In this document: one piece after another, positions 19,901 through 31,208 of the stretch
Numbering within the stretch: the first letter of the stretch is position 1
How the letters are laid out: each line of letters starts with the position of its first letter
NCBI GenBank assembly: GCA_027704905.1
Contig: CM051019.1
Span: 1,494,509-1,558,508, forward strand
From: Muraenolepis orangiensis
Taxonomy: Eukaryota; Chordata; Actinopteri; Gadiformes; Muraenolepididae
DNA length: 64,000 bases
Reading direction: 5' to 3'
Translations under genes and position numbers: made by a program
The notes under the pieces: model-generated
What the model was told of the DNA's origin: nothing
Database searches by the model: none
The model's input: the letters and a program-made list of their open reading frames with translations, nothing else

Positions 19901-21469
19901 CGGGTCCACGAATCTCCCTGCCACGGTTGTCCATTAGGGCAATTGTGTGTATATACTGTCATCCGATCTGACGAACCGATAATTATGTTAAATTATGAAA
20001 TAATGGCGAAACATAAAAAAAAAAAAAAAAAAGCCTTCCGATTGACGTTCTTGGACCCTACGTCGTTCCTAATCTGCCTAAGTAGCCTCTCTTTATATAT
20101 ATATATATAAATATATTTAGTGCTCTCAAATATATCTAACCGCCTCCTCTCTTTTACGTTATCTTCATTTAGTTCACTTAATATATATTTCTTCTTTTAA
20201 CAAAAAATGTGTCCTCGTCTCTCGGTCGCCCCACTAACTTGCCTTCCCCCCCGGTGTTCACGTGCTTCGTTAGGACTTGAAGGATTTCATGAGACAAGCG
20301 GGGGAGGTGACCTTCGCAGACGCCCACCGACCCAAGCTCAACGAAGGGTAAGGAGGCCCCCCCCCACCCCCGTGAAATCTCCTGGTTTTAGGGGAATTAT
20401 GACCAAACGCACCCAAAAATCGCCTGCATCACGATTCTGATCAGGATCAGGATTCTGGCCCAGAATTAATCAAACCACCATCGGCATAAACATTACCTCC
20501 CATCCTTTGATGGGAGGTGCTTGGTTTGACTTTACAGTAGAAATTTTTTTTATTTTATTCGGTTAAATATTGTTCTTTTTCCAGTTGTTTTTAAGTCTGT
20601 GATACACACAACTGACATGATCTCCTTTTTTATTATATATTTTTTGGACAGGGTGGTTGAGTTTGCCTCTTACAGCGACCTGAAAAACGCCCTTGAAAAA
20701 CTGTCTGGAAAGGAAATCAATGGCAGGAAAATCAAGCTGGTTGAGGCGGCGAAAAAGAGGTTTGTTCCTTCTTTGTTCCTGGTTATCCACTTTCCCAATG
20801 AAGCCTATTGATGCGTTGTCAAAGGACAATATCGATGGACGTCTCTCTCAGGGCTTCACTTAAACATCCCTTATCCATATTGTTTGTATACAGCTGTTTT
20901 AGTGGCCAGACGATGTTGTCCTCTGATGGCCTATTGTTTGTATATCCATGCCATGTACCGTCTTGGTGTCCCCCATCATCCCCCTGTAACGTGTCTTCTC
21001 TCTCCCCCCCCCGTTCCCCCCCAGGTCCAGGAGTCGCTCCCGCTCCAACAGCTCCTCCCGCTCCCGTTCCCGCTCCCGTTCCCGCAGGCGCTCACGTTCC
21101 CGCACGCCGCAGGGCTCCCGCTCACGCTCCCGCTCTCGCACGCCCCGTCCCTACAACCGCTCGCGCTCCCACTCCCCCCGCGGTGGCGGTGGCGGATCCC
21201 CCCCGCCCTCCTCCGCAGCCCGCGCCTCCTCCAAGGAGCCGGCCGACAAGCGCCGCTCCTCCTCCTCCTCCTCGGTCGCCGCCAACAACATCAACAACAA
21301 CAACATCATCAACAACAACAAGGCGGGCGAGTCGGCCGCCCCGCCTTCCCCTCCGGCCGCACGGCGAGTGTCTCGCTCACGCTCCAGATCCCGGTCCAGG
21401 TCCCGGTCCCGCTCTAGGTCCCGCTCTAGGTCCCGCTCTCGGTCGCTGTCCCCCGATGGCCGCCGCTGA
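16992..21469 (+). CDS. srsf5: Serine/arginine-rich splicing factor 5
   Basis: Coding exons are 16992-17117, 17205-17275, 17489-17671, 18596-18668, 20274-20347, 20652-20759 and 21025-21469. Together they make 1080 nt (359 aa plus TGA), with all phases consistent. This nuclear SR protein binds pre-mRNA through its RRMs and recruits spliceosome parts through its RS tail. RRM1 begins MSGCRIFIGRLNPSAREKD with RNP1 RGFGFVEF. The second, pseudo-RRM carries the SR-family signature SWQDLKD and ends KLSGKEINGRKIKLVE. The last exon is the RS domain, made of many SR dipeptides and interrupted by a Pro/Ser/Asn-rich insert. It is longer than the human protein (272 aa) because of a glycine run of more than 20 residues between the RRMs (in exon 17489-17671) and the RS insert. 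The start was chosen from the conserved MSGCR N-terminus. A TGA 43 nt past the 17671 donor would give a truncated product if that intron is kept. Confidence 0.95.
17822..17935 (+). repeat. Teleost dispersed-repeat tail
   Basis: TTTAGCAGACACTTTTGTCC, AAAGCGACTTACAATCG and GGTAGGCAAGCGAACAAC form the best copy of this repeat in the window. It lies inside the srsf5 intron after exon 17489-17671. Confidence 0.7.
18669..20273 (+). other. srsf5: Long srsf5 intron with a GC-rich, structured middle
   Basis: At 1605 nt this is the longest intron between coding exons of srsf5. It sits between the two exons encoding SSRVSWQ and DLKDFM. About 19,030-19,560 is CpG- and purine-rich and unlike the AT-rich flanks, which makes it a candidate for a regulated (poison) exon or retained-intron control element. 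No exon could be fixed from sequence. Confidence 0.4.
20470..20529. other. Nested hairpin in srsf5 intron
   Basis: The inner stem is ACCTCCCATC (20495-20504) with GATGGGAGGT (20509-20518) and a 4-nt loop. The outer stem is TCAAACCA (20470-20477) with TGGTTTGA (20522-20529). It lies about 120 nt before the acceptor of exon 20652-20759. Confidence 0.6.
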
Positions 21470-22145
21470 GGAGGCTCCCAGGGGTGCGCACACACACACA
21501 CACACACACACTCAGTCCCACTCGGTTCTCTTGCTCCCTTTCCCGTTGTCACGGTCTCTAACTCCGGCCCTAAGCTTCTAACGACACACGCCTGTTCTGG
21601 TGAGACGGCGGGAACAACGGGCTGTGGAGGAGTCACTAAACACACTCACTCATCCATAACAACACACAGCCACATAGAAGCTCTCTCTCTCACACACTCA
21701 CACACACATTTATTTCGCTGGTTCTGCTTTGAAAAGGGACTCAAGGAGGCCAGATGTAAATGAGCGCAGCACCTCGGTTAATTATAATGCAACTCTCTCT
21801 TCCAATGTTTTCTTTTTTCTTTTTTTGGGTGTTCTATACAATTTGTGTAGACTTGATCAGACTTTTTGTTTCTATTTTACCATTGATGATTATCAATGTG
21901 TGTCGGTCATGGTGTCATTTATGTTTGAAACCTTGGATATTTCTAAATGACTATTTGTACTCGTGTGACTTTTTTCTTTTATTATTTTTTTCCCATTTTC
22001 TCTATTATTTTTTACAACTGAGGTCCGAGCTCTTCCGTGTTTAATATTGTGCATGTTTCCAGTTGTGTTTAGCAGACGTTGGTCCAGAGAAATGGGTTAT
22101 AGCTATGCTAAAGAAACTGAATAAATGGATTTGACTTTTCGTTTG
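21470..22145 (+). other. srsf5: srsf5 3' UTR with AATAAA
   Basis: The UTR runs from the TGA at 21467-21469 to a canonical AATAAA at 22120-22125. It faces the slc10a1 3' end on the other strand. Confidence 0.75.
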
Positions 22146-22324
22146 ACTACTTGACTTTTTTTTTTTTATTATTTCTTCTGATGGTGAGCACTGTTGTCTC
22201 GTTCATCTCTGCTCTGCAACAGAAGGTGCATTTAATTGTCACCTAGAAGATTAGAAATATCCCTGTAGAGTGTACATTGAACTCACTTGTACACGTGACA
22301 TTTTACAACAAAGTAAATCTTTTT

Positions 22325-22330
22325 TTTATT
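22325..22330 (-). other. slc10a1: slc10a1 poly(A) signal (AATAAA on - strand)
   Basis: TTTATT on the + strand reads AATAAA on the - strand, about 390 nt past the slc10a1 stop. It would place the mRNA ends of slc10a1 and srsf5 within about 200 bp of each other. Confidence 0.5.
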
Positions 22331-22716
22331 TAAATGCCACTTTGTAATGGAAATGTTTCCACAATATTGTGACGAGCTTGCAGTACAAGACCATCCAGAC
22401 CCCAACTAAAGTAAAACCACATCTAGGATTCAATGCACATAGAGGCCACATTGCTTACAACCCAAAGACTCAACATTTACATGTAGTGTCAAACAAACAG
22501 CGTGACTAAAGAGAGAATCACTATGGACAAATTAAATATCTATATTAATAATGGCATTGTTGGTGAAATTCAGTAACCCGTATACTGTTCCAAGGTCCTC
22601 CACACCGCGAGTGTGAGAAGCATTTGAATATACTAAACACGTGTCCATATTTTATCTCTACATTTCCTCCGTGTTCTCCAAGAAATCCCCAAGTGACAGC
22701 CGTTACTCCATCCAAC

Positions 22717-22808
22717 TCAAGCGGCGGGCTCCATCACCACCTCCACCTCGTGGAGTGGAGTACCCACGTACTCCACTGTTGGCCGGAACCCCTCCTTGGC
22801 TGACGGCC
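22717..22808 (-). CDS. slc10a1: slc10a1 terminal exon (short acidic C-terminus)
   Basis: The acceptor is CCGCCAG, followed by 2 nt that complete the split Gly codon, 29 further residues (from PSAKEGFRPTVEYVG to EVVMEPAA) and TGA at 22717-22719. The phase exactly fits the donor G|GTGGGT at 25016. The exon lies 2.2 kb from the previous one, with two mobile elements between. Assignment is by phase, splice site and plausible composition; this tail is not conserved enough for homology by eye. Confidence 0.72.
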
Positions 22809-25800
22809 CTGGCGGCAGGAGAAGGTCGTTGGTGACAGTGACTAGTACATTTAGCAGACGCTAAATCTGAACATACTACGTAGCAGTGGCGAAGCGTGTC
22901 TATCACAACTGGGACCTTCTGTAGACCAGGGGTTCCCCAACTTTTCAGCCCGCGACCCCCAACATAACAGACCCCCCCCCCCCTATCACCGGAGGGACTG
23001 GAACATTAAAAACAACGTGTGCACAGATCTTCACCATCGCGAACAACGTGAAGTCCAAGGGGGGGGGGGGGTAATCGTGATCGCGAAAATTGTGGCTTTT
23101 TTTCAGCTGCAAATGATACTGTCGTGAATCTGTCGGAATCAGAATTCCTTTATTCGTCACCCTTACATATTAAACGGACTTACATAATAAAAATATCTAT
23201 GCACACGTTATTATTAACAATAATAATAATTTATTCTATTTATTATATAATTATAATAAAAAATCAAAAATATTAAATAAAAACGTTAAAATAAAAACCT
23301 CATGGTCACATCAAGAGGATTCTGAAATCATCTCGCGACCCCCCCCCCCCCTCGGGGTCCCGCGACCCCCACTTTGGGAACCCCTGCTGTAGACCACCAC
23401 CACCACCACCACCCACCCCCCCCATTCGAAAATTCAGTTGTTCTAGTCAGACGGACGTCACGCAGGAGTCACTTTATGCCTTATCTCATTTAGGAAGATC
23501 AGATTGTCGCAGCCAATTTCCAATTGTACCATAGTTGGTAAAGCAGAGTCCATGTAGTGAAGTAACAGCCCAACACAGACCACCACACACAGGCTATCGG
23601 TTAAAGGGACGGTCTAACACGCTTCACGTGAAAAGGCTCAACGTAACTTTGGAACTTTAAGTTCCAAAATAGCGACCAAATGTCTCTGGCATATGTCTTG
23701 TCATTACCACTTTCACCTGTCAAAATGAAAGTGAAAAGGTGAAAGTGCTAATGACAAGACATATGCAAATTTGGATTATTGATCGCGGTTTTGTAACTCT
23801 TAGTTACGTTAAGTCTTTTCACGTTAAGCGATGCAAAGAAAGATCAAGTCAAAACTCTCAATTCAAATGCACAACAATGCTAACAAACCCAAGACAGCCA
23901 TTAACTAATCATTCAACAAGTGTGTGGAAACAAAATGCAACAACCAGCTCAACGAGATGCAACACTGAGACAAAACCAGCAAAGACAAATGAGTCTCACT
24001 CACCAACGATGTTCACTTAAAGACCAAATCCATTCTCCTGTCCTTCTGGATGAATTGTTCGACCACCATCAGGTCATAAAGCTGATCACTGCTTTTCAGA
24101 TCCAAAATAAGTTGCCTTTCCAATTCCCTGCCCTCTTGTCGGTCCCAAATAGCAATACTCCCATCAGTAGAGCCTCTTGTGGCTAGTAGAGCCTCTTGTG
24201 GCTAGTAGAGCCTCTTGTGGCTAGTAGAGCCCGTTAGCCACGGGTATCTTTCCCAGTTGCTAGCCTGAAAATGGCGAACATAGCCTACTTTAACAACTTG
24301 ATTCAGCTCAAGATTGTCAGGCGTTGGACGGCCTTTTTTAATAATGTCCATCTTTACATTGAATGGTCGTCTTGAAAATGGTTCCGACAATAAATCCGCA
24401 ACAACATCATCTTCGCCTGTTGCCATTTTGACGTAAAAAAACTACGTCGAAAAAATGTAGCACTACGCTAGATCCACTCTCGCTCCAGCCAGTATACCTT
24501 CTAGCTCCCTATTGAGCTGTGGGGAAATCTGAAAGAATACGCCCATTGGCTACAAATCACTATATGATTGGTTGATCAAATTGTCAATCCAAACGTACGC
24601 TCTCATTCAGTCTAAGGGCCAAAGTCATCGGGAATACTTTGGTTGAAGGATATTCTTCCCAGCAACCCAGAAAAAGATCTGATTGGTTGCATTGTTTTTC
24701 CAACACAAAACCACTCAAATGCGTAGTGCATGGACCGAGAAAGACAAACAAATCAACGTAACACTGTAATATAACAGATAACACAGATACCATTCTCATT
24801 TATTCATTTTATTTAAATTGTATTACATTTTATTCAATTGTATTACTTTATTAATACAATTAATTCGATTTTTTTTGGTTTCATCTGAGAGTTCCAGGGT
24901 CTTCTCTGAATACCTTGAAGGCCCTGACGCTTCACCACTTCTACGTACTGAAATTCTTTGAGGGCGTGTGTGTATATACAAATGTGTATGCCGGGATTTG
25001 GATCATTCCACCCACCTTTCTGCTTGGCGGCCGTGTACCTCCGGTAACATCTGGACACCAGGATGTACACGGTGGCCTCGAGCAGCTGGAACACGATGTA
25101 GATAATGGGGAACAAAAACAGCGGCCCCATGACCTCCTGGGGGAAGCCCATCTTCAGAATGGTGGAGGCCAACTGCATGTTCTGGCAGCCCGTTTCTATG
25201 GAGATGGTCCTCCGGCACCTTTGAGGGAGAAACATCTGTGATAACGGGCCTACTACACACAAGTCATGTGATCACTCAATCGTCAGGATAATGGACCATT
25301 CCAAAACACACCCCTACCGCCACCACAACCCATCGATCGTTCCTTCACGTTGTTTTTCTTAAAATGTTGTGTACATGTCTATGATTGTGAGTAGTCGGGT
25401 CCTTCATCAGGACGTTCATCCTTTGCATGCAGTTGGTTGGTGGCAATGGGCAGGGCTCCTCAATTGTAAAGATACCATATTTTCAATTGAAGATTGAAGA
25501 CTATCTACCAGAGGGAGAACACCAGTGTTCTCCCTCTGGTAGATAGTCTAGGTAGGTCCGAGCCATTTAGAAAACTGGTCTGGGCTCTGATCAGTCTGCT
25601 GGAGGTTATAAAGTAGGCCTAGACAACTTTTGGTAATATGGGTGAAAAGCCCAAGTTAATTTCTCCAGGATCAGCAGTTAACCGTCTCTGAGGGAGCTAC
25701 ATTTAATTTATCATTCTCTTACTTTCCTTCGTTTTGATTCGCCAAGCAAGCGGTTTTCATGTCTTCTCATCCTGATCACAGTAGAGGTCCTCATTAGCCG

Positions 25801-28800
25801 TGTTAGACTTGCTAATGAATGGTGGGTGGACATTTTATTGAATTGGGCTATTTTTTTAATATCCTGGCTATTGCACACCGTCTCCTCCTTGCACACTTCT
25901 TAATGTCCCTCCCCAGTCCCAAGGGAATGGGGAGTAGGCATTCCAATGTACCTGTTGCAATTGGCCAATACAAATATCTTGTATCTTGTATCTTGAAGTG
26001 GTAAATTATCGATGTTTTTATCCACAGGCAGTGCGCCTATTGAACTGCTAGGAATGCTGCCAAAACATGTTCATCCATATTGCATTACATTACATTCTGG
26101 AGTCATTACAGTTACTGCACTGTTCTGTACTTTACTGCACTGTATTCATGCTGCTGCTGCTGCACCACTGGCACTTAAAATGCTTTTTAAATGCATTTCT
26201 GCCTCCATCAGTCACATTTTATTGTGTTCAGTATTGTCATAGAATAGTGTTGTATAGTATAAGTGCAGAGTGTACCACTGACCGCACTCGGCCCCAGGAT
26301 TGGTAGACGGGTAAAGCCAGAAAGGGGCGTACCCGTAACTCGGGACATCGGCGTTTCGACGGGTCGGGGATTCGCTCCGGGTCGGGGATTGACGGTGCTT
26401 CTGCACCGTCCCAACTCTTCCAGTGTGCGGGACCTGAGCTTGGTGACTGCCTCCTGAAAGCGAACCCCAATGCTGCCTCCGCCTCCTTGCAACAACTGCT
26501 CACTGTGATGCACGCCCTCGCTGTGATTCCAGTCGCAACGGGTGTCCAACGCACACCAAGCTCCTCCAGCAGCATCAGGAGCGGGATGAGCCTTTCCGGG
26601 CGTTTACAGCGAGGGTAAGGCCGAGACCTGTGATTTTGCGGTGGAGTGCGAGTGCAGCAAGAGCGTTGATTACACGGACCATGTCATAAGAGTCGTGCTA
26701 CTCAGCGGGATTCAAGATGCGGATATCCGGCGTGAAGCCCTGGGGACCAAGGACAAGCTCCCCCAACCCACCAGGCAGCTGCCCAGGCTTTAGGATCCGA
26801 AATGATAGCCATGGCACTACACTCGGCAGGAGCCGGCACACGGCAGCCACGCCCGCCGGGTCGCCGCACAGATGGCACACATGGCACCATCAACAAACCC
26901 TCACCTATGACGCTCGGCCATCATGTGTTCACCACGGGTGAGTGGAGACGTGCACGTCTTCGGAGCCACCCCATGGTCCCCATCACCATCTTGGTGGATA
27001 CCGTAGCCCAGGCCATAAGTGACCGTTCCGCGCACCCGTCAACTGCACACGCTGAGGTCTTGGCCATCGTTGATTCGGGGGCACAGTCCGACTTATGGTT
27101 GCTGGTGGAATTCCTCGCCTGTGGGTTCACACGCGACGATTTGTTTCCCGTTAGCCTTGACCTGTCAGCTGCCAACCCCTCCCCTATCGCAATCGATGGA
27201 GCGTTCTTCGCCCTGCTCAGAGCCAACACATGTGAAGGTGAAACATCATGGTGTCGCTCCATGGTGTACGTAAGCAGCTCAGTCCAATCGTACGAGTCTA
27301 TGCTGAACCTCGGGATCTTATCGCATGACTTCCCTTCAGTCGGCGATGACTGCCGAGCCCCTGGCGCAATGTCGCCCACCAATGCCACGCGGGCAGTCGA
27401 CAGTGGCTGCAGCACGCGCGCCCGTCGACGCAACGTGCTCATGCCCCCAGCGAGTGGCCGCACCGCACCGCCCCGCCCCTCCGAGCTGCCATTCCCTTGC
27501 ATACCAGAGAACAACGCGTGGATGAAAGTGTGGTTACTCGACAGGTACGCCTCCTCCACCTTCAACACGTGCCCCCACCAGGCACTACCCTGTATGGAGG
27601 GGCCACCAGTCGAGATACACATCGACCCGGCTGCCCGCCTGCCACACCCCAGCGAACGTACCCCTGCATTGACAACGACGCTTGCATGAAGACTCCTACG
27701 TGTGTCCTATCGAACACGTAACCTATGGCGAACCTGTGACCTGGTGCCATCGCATGGTGGTCACACGGAAGCATGACGGCTCTCCTCGTCGAACAGTTGA
27801 CCTCTCGCCACTGAACATATTCTGTCAACGGGAGACATTTGCTATGGAGTCGCCCGTCCACCTTGCATGCCACATCCCAATGGATACGTGGAAGACCGTC
27901 ACAGATGCCTGGAATGGCTACCACAGTGTCCCCCTGCGCCAATCGGATCGCCATCTGACTACCTTCATCACGCCGTTTGGCCGCTGGCGCTACATCAGGG
28001 CACCCCAAGGATTCCTCTCCTCGGGCGACGGTTACAATCGTTGTTTCGACGCCGTCCTATCGGATTTCGAGCGCAAGGAGCGCTGCGTCGACGACACTAT
28101 CCACTACGACTCGGACCTCGAGCAACACTGGTGGAGGACCATCGACCTTCTCACCTGTGTTGGCGAGGCTGGTATTGTGTTCAACCCCGGCAAGTTCCAG
28201 TTTGCAGAGAAGAGCGTGGACTTCGCCAGGTTCCGGATCTCAGAGAACACTATCGAACCCCTCCCAAAATACCTTGATGCAATCAGAAACTTCCCCTCCC
28301 CCGTCTCAACGACCGACATTAGAAGCTGGTTCGGCCTGGTCAACCAGGTGGGGAACTACATGCAACTACGCGACACAATGCCCTTCCAGGTGTCTAAAGA
28401 GGCCATTGTCGAAGCTATTCGCCAGGGTGTGGAGATCTTCGACCTGCAAAGGCGCACCTGTCTCCGCCCCGACTGGTACCAACGTGGCATCGGCTACTTT
28501 CTATTCCAGCAGCACTGCACCTGCCCCTCTGGTCTCTCCGACTGCTTCCCCGGGGGATGGCGGATAACACTGGCTGGCTCACGTTCCTTGTCCTCCGCTG
28601 AACAACGCTACGCGGCCATTGAAGGGGAGGCACTTGCCGTAGTATGGGGACTGGAGCAGACCCGGTACTTCACACAAGGTTGTGACAATCTCCTCCTCGT
28701 CACCGACCATAAGCCCCTGACGAAGATATTCGGCGACCGGACGCTGGACGAGATTACCAACTCACGACGACTTGTGAGTTGGTCGACTCAAGCAGTGCAC

Positions 28801-31094
28801 TCTCCCGTGGCGCTTTGACGTCGAACACTTGCCTGGGAAGAGCAACCTTGCAGCTGACACGACGTCGCACCACCCGTCGCCCTCAGACTCAGTGAGCCGC
28901 CCCTCACTGGAGATGCCGAGCACCCCTGACCTCCTCAAGTCTGCACTGATGGCGTCTATCCGCCATGATGCCCAGGATGTTGGCACCATCTCATGGTCCC
29001 TCATTGCACAGGAAACGGAGAGGAAATGGGGGGAAAGCATTCCATTGTACTTAAAAATCTTGAAGCTTGTATTACAGTTTATTTTAGCCCTTTTTCAACT
29101 TAAAAAACTGGCTACACTTCACAGCACTTCCCTGCCCAATCTCTCGTCAGAGGTCAGCATGACCAAAAGCACTGGATGTCAGCCGGTCGTCTCGAACTCA
29201 AAAAGAAAAAAACTGAGTTGGTGGCATCCGAGGCAAAGAAAGGGCAGAGAATCAGAGACACTCTGGACTCCAGCCCTCGGAGCCCCCTTCATCCGTCATC
29301 ATTGTCATCCTCATATATATTAAGGGGACTTACGAGCCATTGAGTTTGAAGACGGCAGCGAAGCCGTATCCAAGCATGAAGCCGACCATGGGCAAGAGAC
29401 AGGCGATGGCGAGGAGGGCCGGCTGCAGCACCACCAGGACGTACCTCCCGACGGTAAAACCCGCCAGACAGGCAATCACCACCAAGGCCACCATCATCAC
29501 AGACAGGATCATCTGAAGAGAGAGGGAACGAGCATAGTTAATAACACCAGGCAAAAATAATGAGTTTACAACTTTAAAGATATAGGATAGGCCCTATCTT
29601 TGAAACTATACCCCTCTCAACCTCTCAACAGACTAACCACTAAACCTGCAAAATAATTTAGAAAATGCCAAACTATAATTATTTTTTTACGTGTTCTGTG
29701 AATTTGCAATAAAGTTTTGTCATACAAAGTATGTAGTAAACACACATACACACAGGTACAGAAATGCGTAAAGTATGGATGTGTATTCAGAACATTACAC
29801 CCTATCAACACAGTTTCATAGGGTTTTTAGAAAAATAGCCTATTGTTTCAAAGATAGTGCTATTTGTGTTTAGTATTATTTGGGGCAGAGGCTAAGGTTC
29901 AGAACTTTCCCTTTCCCTAGCCTGGTTTAATCTGAATTTAGGGTGTACCTCCCACCCACAACTAGCTACCTCTACCTATAGTCTACATATTCATTGATAA
30001 CATACCTGTAAATGTGTACATTGTTACTGTACCTGCCGTATACATTTTAATCTTCAACTGTTACCTATTATTATGCTCATATCCCACATATACAGTTTTT
30101 ATACCTAGTACACTGTCTTTTAGCAACTGTAAACTGTAAATTATAAACTATATATTACCATGCACTTTACTGCAACATTTGCACTATATCTGAATCTAAT
30201 CTAATCTAATGTAATCTAAATTGCCTGCAATAAGACCTGATGAGCTCAAGGAAAGGTCAACACCTGAATACTATACATGTTTGTAGTGGATTAGAATAGG
30301 AGGAGTTGTGTTTTGTTGGACAAACAAACACATTGAGCGTAGTGTGCGTAGGTAGTGACCTATACTGACCCTGGAGGCGACCTTGGTCCATTGCGGCCTG
30401 TAGTGGGTCATGAGGATGCCGAGGCCGCAGGGGGTTATGAGCAACGCCAGGGTGATGATGATTCGGCCGTAGGGCACCACGCTGACCAGGCCGGGGAAGC
30501 CCTGGCAGTACACGTACAACAACAGAGGCATCATGCCCAGCGCCAGCGCCGAGGAGCAGGACGTCATCACGATGCTGGGCGGGTGGGGTCCATTATTAGA
30601 GTTTAAGATACGAGAGATACTAGATGTGTATATTGGGCCATTTGCAACAAGTACAATGGAATGCTTTACTGCCCATTCCCTCCCGCAGTATGCATTTTTA
30701 ACAATACTATAAAAATACATATATACAATAAAAATGAATATTTGAACATTTGAACAAAATTAAAAAAATATACAAATTAAAATTGGGCCCCGATTAGGAC
30801 TGGGTTTGTCCTGCTGGATCTCGCACGGCCTGACACAATACTGTATGTATGGACCTGATAAAGATGGAATGTAAGGCCAAATAGGATTGGAGTAGGGTGA
30901 ACGACCGCGCGGTGGACAGCCTTCATCAAGCTGTTTGCCAATGACGGCAATGACACAATTAGCAGAACGCGTGTGTGTATAAACCAGGGTTTTACAATCG
31001 CCCCATGTGTTGGCCAAGGTCATCGGGTTATTAAGACACTTTTGTTTTTAGTACTATGTTTACACACACACATGCACACACACACACACACACA

Positions 31095-31130
<36 letters not shown>

Positions 31131-31149
31131 CCACACACACACACACACA

Positions 31150-31208
<59 letters not shown>

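Noticed and set aside
24843..25262. slc10a1 C-terminus by simple readthrough past 25016
   Set aside because: A good donor (G|GTGGGT) ends the exon, and the readthrough tail is composed of intron-like sequence. A phase-matched exon exists at 22717-22808.
27562..28008. Antisense open frames over the Ty3 element
   Set aside because: Shadows of the pol coding strand; the motifs read only on the + strand.
30355..30606. + strand open frame
   Set aside because: Antisense shadow of slc10a1 exon 30370-30574.
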